Origin: Vanilla planifolia
Taxonomy: Eukaryota > Streptophyta > Magnoliopsida > Asparagales > Orchidaceae
Direction: 5' to 3'
Assembly: GCA_023846275.1 (NCBI GenBank)
Contig: JAIUJO010000293.1
Span: forward strand, 310,001-374,000
DNA length: 64,000 nucleotides
Notes under the pieces: generated by a model
Told to the model about the DNA's origin: nothing
Database searches by the model: none
What the model saw: only the letters and a program-made list of their open reading frames with translations
Part shown: positions 1 through 11,900 of the stretch, piece by piece
Layout of the letters: every line of letters starts with the position of its first letter
Numbering within the stretch: the first letter of the stretch is position 1
Position numbers and translations under genes: made by a program

Positions 1-2650
1 CCATACACATCAAGTGGAATCATGTCCTTGTCTTTGGTGGGTCCTACAAAGTGTAATTTTCTTTTCTTTTTAGTTTTTTAGCATTATGATTTTCTATTGC
101 TTGGATAATGTAATGCCCAATTCAAAAGCCTGACTTCTTCATTAACATAATTGGGGCAATATATAATCCACAAGTGGTAATGAATGCTCTGGTGTGTTCC
201 ATGGGGAAGTAGTAGTTGGATGGTGTCGTATGCACAAGGGTATTTGTAAGTAGGGTTATAGCACAATCTTTGTGTTGATAGAGTTGTGCATGATTTAGAG
301 AACAAGGCAAATATAACACTAGCAATGCATTTTTTGCATGAGTGATGCCAATATGTGCCCTCAATTTTTACTGTATGTGTGCAATTATTGAGGCCTACAA
401 AATGTTTCTTCTTTTGAGATTTTTAGAGCTTTGGATTACTAGCACAACGATAATTCCTTATTGATAGATTTTCCTTCCTCCTTGACCACATTTTTGCGAC
501 ATGTATTCCAGAAAGGGCAACATGCTAAACAGTACTGCCTACGATGAAGACAAAGTTGGATGGTGCAATATGTGGTATGCTTTGTCCATGCTAAGCTTTG
601 TGCCAAGCCACTTGTGGCCTACGATATCCATGCTCATTGTTTGTGGGGCTCACAAATTGTAAGTTTTTTTTGAGATTTTTTGTAATGTGAATTCTTGGTG
701 CATGGATAAAGGGATGACCTATTGAGAGACATTCCTTCATCTATGATGGAATCATTGATATATGCAATCAAGCATTGTGTGACATGGTATGGCCACTAAC
801 AAAATTGTATGTTTGATGGTGCTATATGCACTAGGGTTTGTGCATGGTAGGCTTCATCCCTCATCGAATGTGGTATCCAAGTGCATATTTATGAGAGCCA
901 GTCCTCGCTTGGCTTGTAACATCCTAGGTGAGTCTAGTGTGGCCCAAAAGGGTAAATGCTTTTATATTTTTAGCATTGTAAGCTATCAACACGTAGATAA
1001 GGTGATGTCTTATTTTGAGATTTGCTTTCTTCTTGAATTGAATTGCCAAAATATGCAATCTAGAAAGGGCAATGAGTGGTCTAGAACAACCTACGACAAA
1101 GTGGAAGTTGATGGTGTAATATGAGATATGGTTTGTGCATATTGGGTTATGTGCCTATCTACAACAAATATAGAATTAAGTGGGCTTTAACATTGTGCCA
1201 AGAAAAATCTTATGCATGGGGCTCGTGGAGCCCACAAAGTGCAACAATTTTTTAAATTTTTAGCACTATGAGTTGCTATTGCTTAAATAAGGTGATGCTT
1301 TAGTAGGGGACGTTTCTTCTTCTTTTATAAAATTGTTATAATATGCAATCCATAAAAGACAATGTGAGGTATAGTGTGGCCTACAACAAAGAGGAAGTTG
1401 GATGGTGTAATGTGCACTTGGGTTTGTGTAAGCAAGCTACAGCCTTAGCATCACACTGCTGATGCTTCATGCATAATAGACCACTTGACAAGTTACAACA
1501 CCAGTGGTGCACTTTCATGCATGTGGCTATCTGTATGCTCTCTCCCTACTACATTCAACGTGTTTGTCTATCCTGGCCCACAAAGTGTACCTTCTTTAGG
1601 GATTATTAGCATTGTGGGATGTTAGTTCTTTGATAAGGCGATGATCTATTTTAAGGCTTAGCATCTTCTTTGACAGAATTTTCTCAACATGAATCACTAT
1701 AGGGTATATGGAATGTGGTGCGGCTAGTGGAGAAGCGGGAGGATGATGGTGTGATATGCACTATGGTGAGTGCATGCTGAGCTTCATCCCTATCCATACA
1801 TAGTTTTCCATTGTTCGTGTACGAGACAAAAAGTCCATGTGATGCCTATGCATCCTTTGCATGCTTTTGGTAAGGCCAATATAAAATAAATAATTGTTGG
1901 GATATTTATCCCTTCAGGCTACTAAAGTATTTATAAGGTCATGTGTTCTTAATAGACTTGTTTTTTTACACGATAGACTTATCATAATATACAATCCACA
2001 AAAGGCAATACGCAACATGATGTGACCCATGGTGAAGTGTAGGTTGGATGGTGAAATATGTGCTAAGGTAAGTGTGTCATGGGCTTCGTCCCTAGCTACA
2101 TGCGATAGTCCAAAATGCATGCACTTGGCCGACCATATGCTGCATAGGGTTAGTGGGACCCACAAAGTGTAACATTTTTGTATTTTTAATGTGTGGGCTA
2201 CTGGTGGATTTATAAGGTGATGCTCTATAGGATACTTTCCTTCTTAGTTGAATTATTGCAATATTCATTGCACAAAGGGTGATGTGTAGCATTGTGCCTC
2301 TCAGTTGAAGTGGAGGTTGGAAAGTGCAATATGAACTATGGTTTGTGCATAATTTGCTATGTCCATTAGGGCACAAAGAATAGAAGACTGGCTTTGTCAT
2401 AGCTCTATGCTTACTCATAATAACTAGCTTGCCCATTGCCCTATTTGACCCTTTATGTGCAACTTGTTGGGTACATGAAGTGTAACTATTTTGTAGATTT
2501 TTTTGCATTGCAGGTGGCTAGAACATCAATATTTTAATACCTTATTAGTAGACTTGCCTTTTTTCTTAATGAAATTCTTGCAATATGCATTTTAAAAATG
2601 GCATTGTGTAGTGCAGAGGTATAATGAAGTGAGAGTTGGATGGTACAATA
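1..2650. repeat. Satellite A: about nine degenerate ~300-bp tandem units
   Basis: The same ordered string of motifs recurs about nine times. Each unit opens with a cacaaagtgtaa-like block, followed by tttttagcattatgag, then a block like gataaggtgatg, then a purine-poor tttccttctt stretch. After that come a gcaatatgcaatc-like block, aaagttggatggtgcaatatg, and a gtttgtgcatgctaagctt-like tail. Unit starts fall near 47, 390, 645, 930, 1230, 1576, 1870, 2155 and 2465, so the spacing is about 255-346 bp and the mean is near 300 bp. Units are strongly diverged and carry small indels. The array is cut by the left window edge. Short ORFs on both strands (for example 789-1124 plus and 2092-2508 minus) fall across units and share no protein family, so they are not genes. 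The last motif (ttggatggtacaatag) is followed directly by satellite B sequence near 2650. Confidence 0.85.
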
Positions 2651-3600
2651 GGATAAATAATAATAAATTTCTATTTTCACATTAAGGAAAATGATGTTGG
2701 AGCAAAAATGGGATAAATTGATGTAGTGTAACATCCAACTCAAAGACATGTAAAGGGTACATGAAGGAAGCTTTATAGCCTAAAAATTATAAAATAAAGT
2801 TAAAGGGAACTTTTGAGGAGTTGAGATAAGTTCTATAAGAAAGTTGTATTTCATGGTATTAAAGAGATATAAAATAAAATATTTTAAAAATATAAAATAA
2901 ATATTTAATTAGATAGGTTCATCTTGAGTAGCTCAACAATGTTTTATTTGTCTTCATCGAATCTCATTTTGAATTACCATGAATTACCAAATAAAGGAAG
3001 TACAAATGATAATAAATTACTTTCAATTTTAATTAAGATATAATGATATAAAAATTTATTAAATTAAAATAATTTAATGTAAACAATTCAGAGGGATTTT
3101 TTTGTCACATAGGAGAAAATTTTGACTTTCATAATAATATAACAAAACAAAAGATAAATAATTGAAAAAAATATTGAACATATAAAAATATTTATTTATT
3201 TATATAGAGCTTGTAAAAAAATTTCTAGGGATGTTTGTTTCTTCTAAAAGACAAGTTTTCTAATTTTTATGAATTATCAATGTAAATAAGCATAAATAAG
3301 ATTAAGTTATTATTTTAATAAAAAGTGAACATGCATTAAATTTGAAATAAGATAAAATGGAGAAATATTGATAGCCATATAAAAGTGACATAAAGGTCAT
3401 ATGAGAGACTTAGAGTTACGTATTAATGCAACCAAATCGAATCTAAAACTTTGAAGAAATATGGTAAATTGTGTAATAAAATTACATTCCAAAATCATAA
3501 CATAATCAAATGTAATATCCTCGATCATCAAATTATTTACAATTCGAATGCCTCAAAAAATAATAAAAAATCTAAGAAAATGAAGTATTTGAGAAGCATG
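2651..3600 (+). repeat. Satellite B (~400-bp unit), first direct block
   Basis: This block starts in mid-unit right after satellite A, with ataaataataataaattt followed by gggataaattgatgtagtgtaaca. These correspond to the standard satellite B segments seen after 8961. Recognisable anchors include attaaagagat near 2858, gagcttgtaaaaaaa near 3208, and attacattccaaaatc with taatatcctcgatcatcaaa near 3482-3530. The block breaks off near 3600, where sequence with no satellite match begins. Divergence between units is high. Confidence 0.75.
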
Positions 3601-5973
3601 GGGATCAAGTTGATGCTTCCTATTATCTTATTTTTTCTAACTTAAAGGAGAGATATAACATGCAAATGATAGTCCAATTATACATGCACTTCATTTTCTT
3701 TATCAATCTTGGAGTAATAACATGTGAGTGTAAAAGGATATTTCTTATATCTCTTGTTATTAAAAATTTGAGAGCTACAACATATAATATTAGCATGACA
3801 TTATTCAAATATGGCATTCTTCTTCAATCTGAAAGCTACACTGCATTCCCACTTAACAACTTGATGATTCTCTTATGTGATGCTTGCATTAGTTGATCAT
3901 AGTTGGACAATTATTGTAATTACATCTCTTATTATTGTACCTATACATTCTTTTTCCTTGATAATTGTATCATAGTTCAACTGACAATTATCCACATATG
4001 CGTTGTTGAAGTGACATTGTATGAAGACAAGTTACTATCATACATAGGTGGCTTTAATTCTTATGTTGGTGTTCTACTAATATGATAACTATGTCATACA
4101 TGTACAATAAAAGTTTTTCTTAATAGTTCATTCACACCTATCACCGGATTGTTGTTGCAAAATGGTACTATAAATTTTCTTGACATTAACATGTTCAATA
4201 TTCACAATTGAGCCTTCAACCAAGCTTTCAGCCCACATCAAAACATAAAATCATCTATTTTGAAATTGTATGACTCTAATCAAAGACATAGTACATAAAT
4301 TTGACCGTATCATTGAAATTTTGAAGTCATTTGAATGACATATTAAATTAGGAATTACATACATTAGATAGCAAAATTGATGAGCAAATTTTCTTTATTC
4401 AACTATTGAATTTAATCCTTTAATATTTTCACTTTTTTTGCATGTGACTTCATATCTGATTAGTCAACTAGTACTATCCAATTTTACGCCATTATATGAA
4501 AAAATGTTTACCACTTTTCCCACATATTTTGGAGTCTAAATTTCTTAATGTCTTCAATAGATTATTTTATAAAATGAATATGCTTTTAAGTGTGATTAGA
4601 TCTTGTTTTGGAAGGTTGGTGCAATATGATTGTGAGAATTATTTGAACCTAAGCTTAGTTTACAAACATTTTATTTAAGCCTGTGCAAAAATAACCTGTC
4701 ATTCCTTTCATTAGCATATATGACTTAGGGCTCTATAAAATGGAATTCCTTTAAACTACACTAATTAATATAATCTAAGATTTTATACATTACCTCTAAC
4801 TTTGGCAAGGAATGTCTTTTGTTTTTGTCAAGAGGATCAATTCCATTAAATCACCTCGCATATTCCATCGCCTATTAGCACCCTTAATCGTGTTATTCAA
4901 ATTCTTCCTAATGTCCTTCATTGAGAGTGTGGGCAATTACTGTAAATGAACGTAAAATCAAATGATGCATTCCGTTGTAGCTTTTTTTATAAGAAAATGA
5001 ATTATGTTCTGCTCATTCTTCAAAATTTGGCAATCCAATTCTTTCTTATGTTGTAACCAAATCTTGTTGAATACATTTGCTATATAGTGGTCAAAGTGCA
5101 ACATCTCTATCAACTAAGGCTTTTTATTTCAATGTTTTACTAATTCCATTAGTGAAATCATAATTATTGTTTTGTTTTAAATGTGTAGTTTAGCTTAATA
5201 ATCAAGCTTTCACTTCATGCTCCCATGATATTCACTGCGAGGATGTTATTCATTGTAAGTCATTTTTCACCAATTTGAATGTCTCAGGAGTTTTTGTGGG
5301 ATAATTCATCGCCAACGAGTTTCTCTTATTGTTTCTTTAATTTTTCTTTAGATATTTACTATGAACTTGGGTAATCTCTTCCTCTTCGCAATTAATCATC
5401 CATAATCTCATCACTAAATTCTTTAAGTGAAGGAAATGTGTATTCTTGCTTATCTTTTAAAATGAAGCTTCCAAATCTTAAAGTGAAGTTAATTGTCACC
5501 CTCTTTCAAACTTACATATTGTATAGAATTACCGTCATAATCTTTGATGTCATCATTAACATAATTTGTTAGCTAGTCAATATAGTTTTGAAGTAACAAA
5601 TTAAATGAATTTCAATAAAAACATACAACATTATATTTATAAGTTATTTCTTATAATTCCTTAGATATTTTTAAAAATTGATTCCAACAAAAATTATTAA
5701 ACTCTATTCAAATCAACAAAGCTAATGTTTCACTAAAGACAACATTTGTGTCAATTGAAGAAGAAGATTGCTCTGTGTGAAATATTTTTTCATCTACCAA
5801 TGGTTACTTACTTTGAAGGATTTTTTAAATCTATTTAGTATAAAAGCCTTTTTCTATTCTTCTTGATGTTATAAGCACATATTGTTGACTATAACGTTGT
5901 CAAAAATTGTTCTATTGTCCTCTTACACTTATGTGATGATTTCATCATAAAAACTCCAAATACATTTTCTTAT

Positions 5974-5975
<2 letters not shown>

Positions 5976-6013
<38 letters not shown>
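5976..6013. repeat. (AT)19 microsatellite
   Basis: This is an uninterrupted run of 38 alternating A and T bases. It is the longest simple dinucleotide repeat in the window and sits inside unresolved retroelement-derived sequence. Confidence 0.95.
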
Positions 6014-6018
<5 letters not shown>

Positions 6019-7184
6019 TTATTTCCAAATAAAAATAGTGCAAGTTTGCACCTCAAGTGCAATTTAACACGATTCATGACCCATGAGTAATGCTTTGATC
6101 ACATGCTAGACTAAAAGATGATTCACCACACAAAGTTTGTTCATCAATGATATCGATTTGTTGTAGTTGAGCATGTTTAGATGTAATGCTGTGATTATGC
6201 TACATTAGAAGCATGTAGATTTTCATAATATGATGAGTAATGCTTACTTTTTTATGGGATGATGAAGTGTAAAATTGAGTAGTTCTAACAATACGTCATA
6301 GTGAAGTGATATGATCATTAACCTTTCTTAGGGAAGTTACCAAATCAATAATACCTATAAAACAATGATCTTCACTAAAAGTAGAACATACTGTTATGAT
6401 AAGATAGAACGTGTTGTGGGAATTGATAAGTTTGACATTTGGAAAAGATGTGAGTGTCCCAATATGGTGTAGTATAATGTCATCAATGAAAGCCCAAATT
6501 CATATTAGGTTAATGTCAATTTATCTCATTCCAATACACCACATAGGTGAATTGTGCCAAATAAATATCTAATGTCCAAAGATTCTTCTTGTAAAGATTT
6601 CATTTTTTTGTTTCAAAGAGGATTTAGATTGCTTGTCCTTTTAGCTTGGTCCAAAGATATTCTCATCACTACATTCAGAACTTGAAAACCATCCAACAAA
6701 GTATTATTTAAGATTCTCTTAAAGGTTAAAGGACTGATACAACATAGTCTCTTACAACACAAGCATTCTTTAATTGGGAATTAATGCATTCTGTGTTATT
6801 TTCTTTAAAACTATTTAATTTTAATTTATAATTTAATTTTTTTAAAGAGTAAAGATGTCATTTATGATCATTTTCAATACGTCTGATCTAATAGTTTGTT
6901 CTTAGTAAAGATAACGAGTTACCATAACGACCTTCCTTTAGGAGTTATTTACATGTCTAGAATCAAATTTGTTTAAACTATTTTCTTTACCAAAAAATTC
7001 TTTGAAAAATTTAGAATGAATAATAATTATAATTTCATAATTTGTTGTAAAATGTCAAACTCTTAAATTTTAGTGACATTTAAATGGACAACAATAAGAT
7101 ACAAATGGAGAAGAAAACTCTTAATATTTTGAGATATATGTTGCAAATGACGATAAAAAGCAAGTGTCTTTTTAAAATCTTGTA

Positions 7185-7480
7185 ATTTTTTTAGTAATTT
7201 TTTATTTTTCAAGCACACATCAATGTATTGTTTTTCATAATCATTGTGGGAAGAAGAAGAACTTCATTTCTATTAGAGGTTTGACTAAAGCCTCCATCAT
7301 CCTTCATCAAACAAATTCGAGTTTCCTTCTTTTCCTCATTTCATGAGTTGGAATCATCAGAGTTACTTAAATAGCTTTCATGGCTTTATTATTTATCCTT
7401 TGTTCTTTTAGCTTCTCAAAAGTCTCAAGGTTGATTAGGAAATTAAAATGGAGGTGTTGGAACCAATTTTGTATTCATTT
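7185..7480 (-). pseudogene. Ty1/copia gag remnant (zinc-knuckle/linker region), minus strand
   Basis: Read on the minus strand, the segment near 7375-7240 gives SDDSNS-stop-NEEKKETRICLMKDD. This is the acidic stretch followed by the (N/I)CLMA-type motif that comes after the zinc knuckle in plant copia gag proteins. After a frameshift, about 7250-7150 reads NDYEKQYIDVCLKNKKLLKK. It is the lysine-rich coiled segment (usually SY.EL......L..KN..LKK) of the same family. The CCHC knuckle itself is not intact upstream, where GHFK-like codons degrade to HFNFP. Stops and frameshifts rule out function. The orientation matches the better preserved copia at 35.4-42.9 kb, whose gag has the matching ICFMANDNE motif. 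Homology is inferred from motif order; no search was run. Confidence 0.65.
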
Positions 7481-7610
7481 AATATGGCTCTTCCTTAGTT
7501 ATTGCAACTTGCTTCTTGATTTCCACACTGTGCAACATACTTGCATACTCCTTGCCATTGAAGTAAACACAAGAACCCATGAATAATTAAAACCATCTCA
7601 CCACTATTTG

Positions 7611-8960
7611 AACATTTATATATGGTCTGCTTAGTATCATGGAGTGTAACTTTCATGTATAAAATAAATTTTTTTAATATTTTTAAATATTTTTATTTTT
7701 TTGGATTTTTGCTACCATTATGAGACGCATAGATTTGTACAAGATTTGACTATTGAGAATGTTATACTTAGGCTCCATATTATCTTGGAGCTTAATATTC
7801 CTCTAACATTTATCTCATTTCTGTGAAGATTTACTTTTATTTGGTTATAGTACTTTATAACCCTATATATCCTCTACTGTAATATTTACATCACTTTTAT
7901 TTGTTAATATTACATTTCTTTAATTTATCATATTTCAACTACAATATATATTTAATTGTTATTAAAATATTTATTTGCTAATATTTTTACTTATATGCCT
8001 TTTAATTGCTTTTTTTTCTAAATGAGGTTTGAATGAGTCAAAATAAAAGTAAACAAAATAGACTATATGTGCTTTAAGAGACTGTTTGGTTTGTGTTTGA
8101 ATTGGTAATTGGAAACGCCACACTTGATATCTTTAGTATCTTGGAATGTAACTTTTTCATTAAATTTATCTCTTTTATTTAAAATTTTTTTTTGAGTTAG
8201 TTATATTCTAATGTGACTAAATTTCTTCTCAGGAGGCAATTACATTACTTTGATATGTTAATATTACATTACTTCAATTTGCTTTATTTTAATTTAAAAA
8301 ATTTTTACTTAATATTAATAAAATAATTTATTATTATGCATGCCTCTTTAATTTGGTGATTTTCAATTCTCTAAACGAGGCCTCATTGAGATAAAATAAA
8401 CATTATTGAAATGAGCCTGACGAGCTTTATCAAATTAGATATCCATTTTTATATTTAAATATTTTACTCTTTATAGGTAGCCATCCATTTGCAATACATT
8501 CTCATTCTATTTAATATGTTGATTGAGGATGTTGCACTTGATCTCCTTATTATCTTATAATTTGACTATCCCTTTTAATTTATCTCATTTCCTTAAAGGT
8601 TTTGCATTTATTTTATTATATTACTAGGAATCTCCTAACCTTGTCTCATGTGACCCTTATATTGCTTTTGTTTTATTATACTACGTTACATAAATTTATG
8701 ATATTTAAGCATTAACATATATTTCTTAATTTTATAACAATAATATGTAATTATTGATGTTTATTCAATTTGGTTATTTATTTTCACTACGAACAAGGTC
8801 CAATGAAGGCAAAAAAAGGTTGTTGGACATGTCTCAATGAGTTATATGAATCTAAAATTCCCTCGTTTAAAATTTTTCAAAAGGTTTTTTCCCAGTGCTT
8901 TAGTAATTGTTCAGAGACTTTTGATTTGGACTTGATTTCACAATTGAGCGAGTTATAGTC
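7611..8960 (-). repeat. Satellite B, inverted block (3-4 units)
   Basis: The reverse complement of this block matches the satellite B consensus. The plus-strand text tatctttagtatcttggaat at about 8129 is the complement of attccaagatactaaagata. Equivalent anchors occur near 7635, 7770 and 8545, giving spacings of about 365-410 bp for the last three. Other inverted landmarks are aaatgaggtttgaatgagtc near 8020 and aacgaggcctcattgagat near 8374, complementing the direct-unit motif that reads like gacctcatttgga. The strand becomes T-rich here, whereas direct units are A-rich. Orientation flips back near 8960. Confidence 0.8.
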
Positions 8961-11900
8961 TAACAACCTTGATCATAAAATTGGGTAAGAATCAAAATAT
9001 TTCATAAAGTATTCAAAAATATTAAAATATAAAACATTTAAAAATATTTAATATATTCAAAAAATATTAAAAATAAATATTTACTTAGTAGGGCTCATAG
9101 AGAGATTTCCAATGACATTTTTTATTATCTCAATCAGTCCTCTTTTGGAGTTACTATTATTTATCAAAGCGATTAAGCACACATAATAATAAATTTTTAT
9201 TTTTAAATTACATAAATATATATTAAAGCTAAAATAACTATTTTAGTTTACTGTATCATAACTAAGCAAAAAGAATGTAATTCTTGCATGGAAGAAGATT
9301 TTAAGTTACATACTGATACACCTAATCAAATGAAAAGTTTGATGAAATAAGAGTTATTATATAAGGAAGTTGCATTTAAAAATATTAAAAAGATCACTTG
9401 TTAATTGCTATAATTACTAAATCTTGTAAAAATCAAAGTGCCTCATAAAATGTGGTAAAACCCTTAAGAAATAGAATATTTGAAAATATAAAATAAATAT
9501 TTAATTTGATAGAGCTTGTCGAAATGAGTCTAGTGACACTTGTGCCATCTCAAATGAACTTTGTTCATAATTGCTATGACTTATAAAATTAAAGATACTA
9601 AAATAATAGAAGTTATCAATTCAATATTAAGTAAATATATAATAAAGCTATAAATGAGACATATTAAAGCTATGTAATACAATAAAACACTATGAAAAAA
9701 TCAACCAATTAGAGTTTCATTGTAATATGAAAAAATCAACCCAAAACATTGAAGAAAACAGTAATTATGTGGCAATATTACATTTTAAAGATATTAAAGA
9801 GGTCGAAAAAAATTCCAACAATGGTCAAAAACTTAGAAAACAAATTTTTTGAACTTATAACAATAAATGCTTCATTTGATAAAGCTTATCGAGATGAGTC
9901 ATATGATGATTTTTTTACTTTGATCAAGCTACGTTTTACAAAAGTAAACAAACCTAAATAATAAAAAATATTATATTAATAATAAGTAAATATCTATTAA
10001 AGCTAAAATTTGGCAAATTGATGCAATGTGATAAAACCAAATAAAAGAAATGTAATGGTCACGTGAGTGGCAACTTAGAATTACATAATAATATTACCAA
10101 TTCAAAGTGAGAATTTTGAAAATAATGACAAGCTTTATAAAATGGTAACATTCCATGTTTTTGGAGAGATTTAGTGAAAATTTCTCAATTATAATATCAA
10201 TGCATTGATCAAAATATATCTCATACGATGCCATAATCATATTTTTTTAAATATAGAAATGAAGAAAAAATCATAGAGCTCATCAAGCTTAGTTCAATTG
10301 CAATTATTTTGTCTAAATCTAACTTAATTTGGAATCTTGAGAAATTACCAAAATGAATATGTATAAATAAAAATAAATAATTATTTTAACGTTAAGTAAA
10401 TATTTATTAATATAAAAACAAAAATAATTAAATGCACTTTTATAGGACCAAACCATAGCGATGTAAAGTTACATATGAGGAGATTGAGATTTACATAGTA
10501 AAATATCTAAATCAAAGAGAAACTTTTGAATCAATGAAATAAATTATAAAGGAAAATTTCATTCTAAGGTACTAAAGAGATTGATCGTAATATCCTTAAT
10601 TTTTTATTAAGATAAAAAAACAAATGTCTTATGATCCATATAAAAATATTTAAAATTTAAATACTTTAAAATTTAAAAATAAATATTTAATTTGTTAGAA
10701 CTCGTGTCTTGAGTCCAATGATATTTTTCCCCTTGATCAAACCTATGTTGGAATTCTAAAAATGAATAAATTGTTTCTCAAACTAAGCACAAGTCAAAAT
10801 GTCTCATAAAGTATGCCAAAATACTAGAAAAGTTAGTATTTAAAAATATAAAAATGATTAATTAATTGGATAGAGCTCGTGTGAACAAATAAAAGGACAC
10901 TTTTTTCAACTTTGTTTTGCCTTGTTTAGAATTACATTAATTTATAAAATTATGAACAAATAATATAAAATTATTTTTTAAATTTTAAGTAAATTTATAA
11001 CAAAATGGAGAGGAGGTAAAGTGATGGAATTTAATATATCCAAATCAATAACATATATAGGTCACATAATAGACAAATTATAATTTCAACAAAAGATAAC
11101 AAAGAAATGTCAAACATCTACAAATTTGAGATAAACATTCAAACAGTTGCATTCCAAGATACAAAGAAGATTTAGTGTAACATCGCTAAATTTTAAGTCA
11201 CATAAGAATTAAAATGCCTCTTAAAACATCCCAAAACTTAATACAATAAAATATCTAAAAATAAAAGAATGAGGATTTAATTAAATAGAGAAAAACAAAA
11301 ATGACAAAAACCTATTTTTTAATGTTAAGTAAACATAAATTAACGTTTAAATAAGACATAACAAAATAATATAATATAATCAAGTCAAAGTCAAGTAAAA
11401 GCCACAAACGACAGGACCTATAGTTACATAATATTATCAACAAATCAAGGAATGACAATTAAAGAAATTAAATAAATTGGTTCAGAAAATTATGTTCCAA
11501 GATACTAAGATATTCAAGAATGACATCCTCAATCATCAAAATAAATACAAAACAAGATGTCTCTTAAATCATGCTCAAATTTTTGGAAATAAACTATTTT
11601 AAGTTATTAAAAAAATATTGAAATTGATAGATTTTGTTGAGATGTGTCCAACAACCTTCATTTTAGTAGGATGACACATTGATTGGAAATACAACTAAAT
11701 ACAAAGGTAAACTTGCTTAAATAAAAATTATTTATTATTTTAATATTATTCAAATATATATTCAAGTTTAATAGATATAATTGAAGCAATATAATATAAC
11801 TAAATTAGTGGCATGAAAAGGTTATGTGAGAGGAGATTGAGAGTTACAAAGTATTATGACCAAATCAAAGAAAACTTTTTTAATGATGGGGAAATTTTGT

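Larger units (their letters stand above)
3600..7610. other. Sequence interrupting satellite B; partly copia-derived, mostly unresolved
   Basis: No satellite B anchors occur between about 3600 and 7610, although the array flanks both sides. At the right end a minus-strand copia gag fragment is readable (separate entry), so at least part of this block is a decayed minus-strand retroelement. The remaining ~3.5 kb has no confidently recognised domain. A minus-strand stretch near 4830-4960 lacks stops for about 35 codons but matches no family I know. Short plus-strand ORFs at 3660-3896 and 3903-4085 show no protein-like features beyond composition. An (AT)n microsatellite lies at 5976-6013. Confidence 0.5.

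Noticed and set aside
789-1124. 111-codon plus-strand ORF
   Set aside because: It lies across satellite A units, matches no family, and its neighbours in equivalent units are closed by stops.
2092-2508. 138-codon minus-strand ORF
   Set aside because: It covers repeat units of satellite A in the reverse direction. The composition follows the repeat and no domain is visible.
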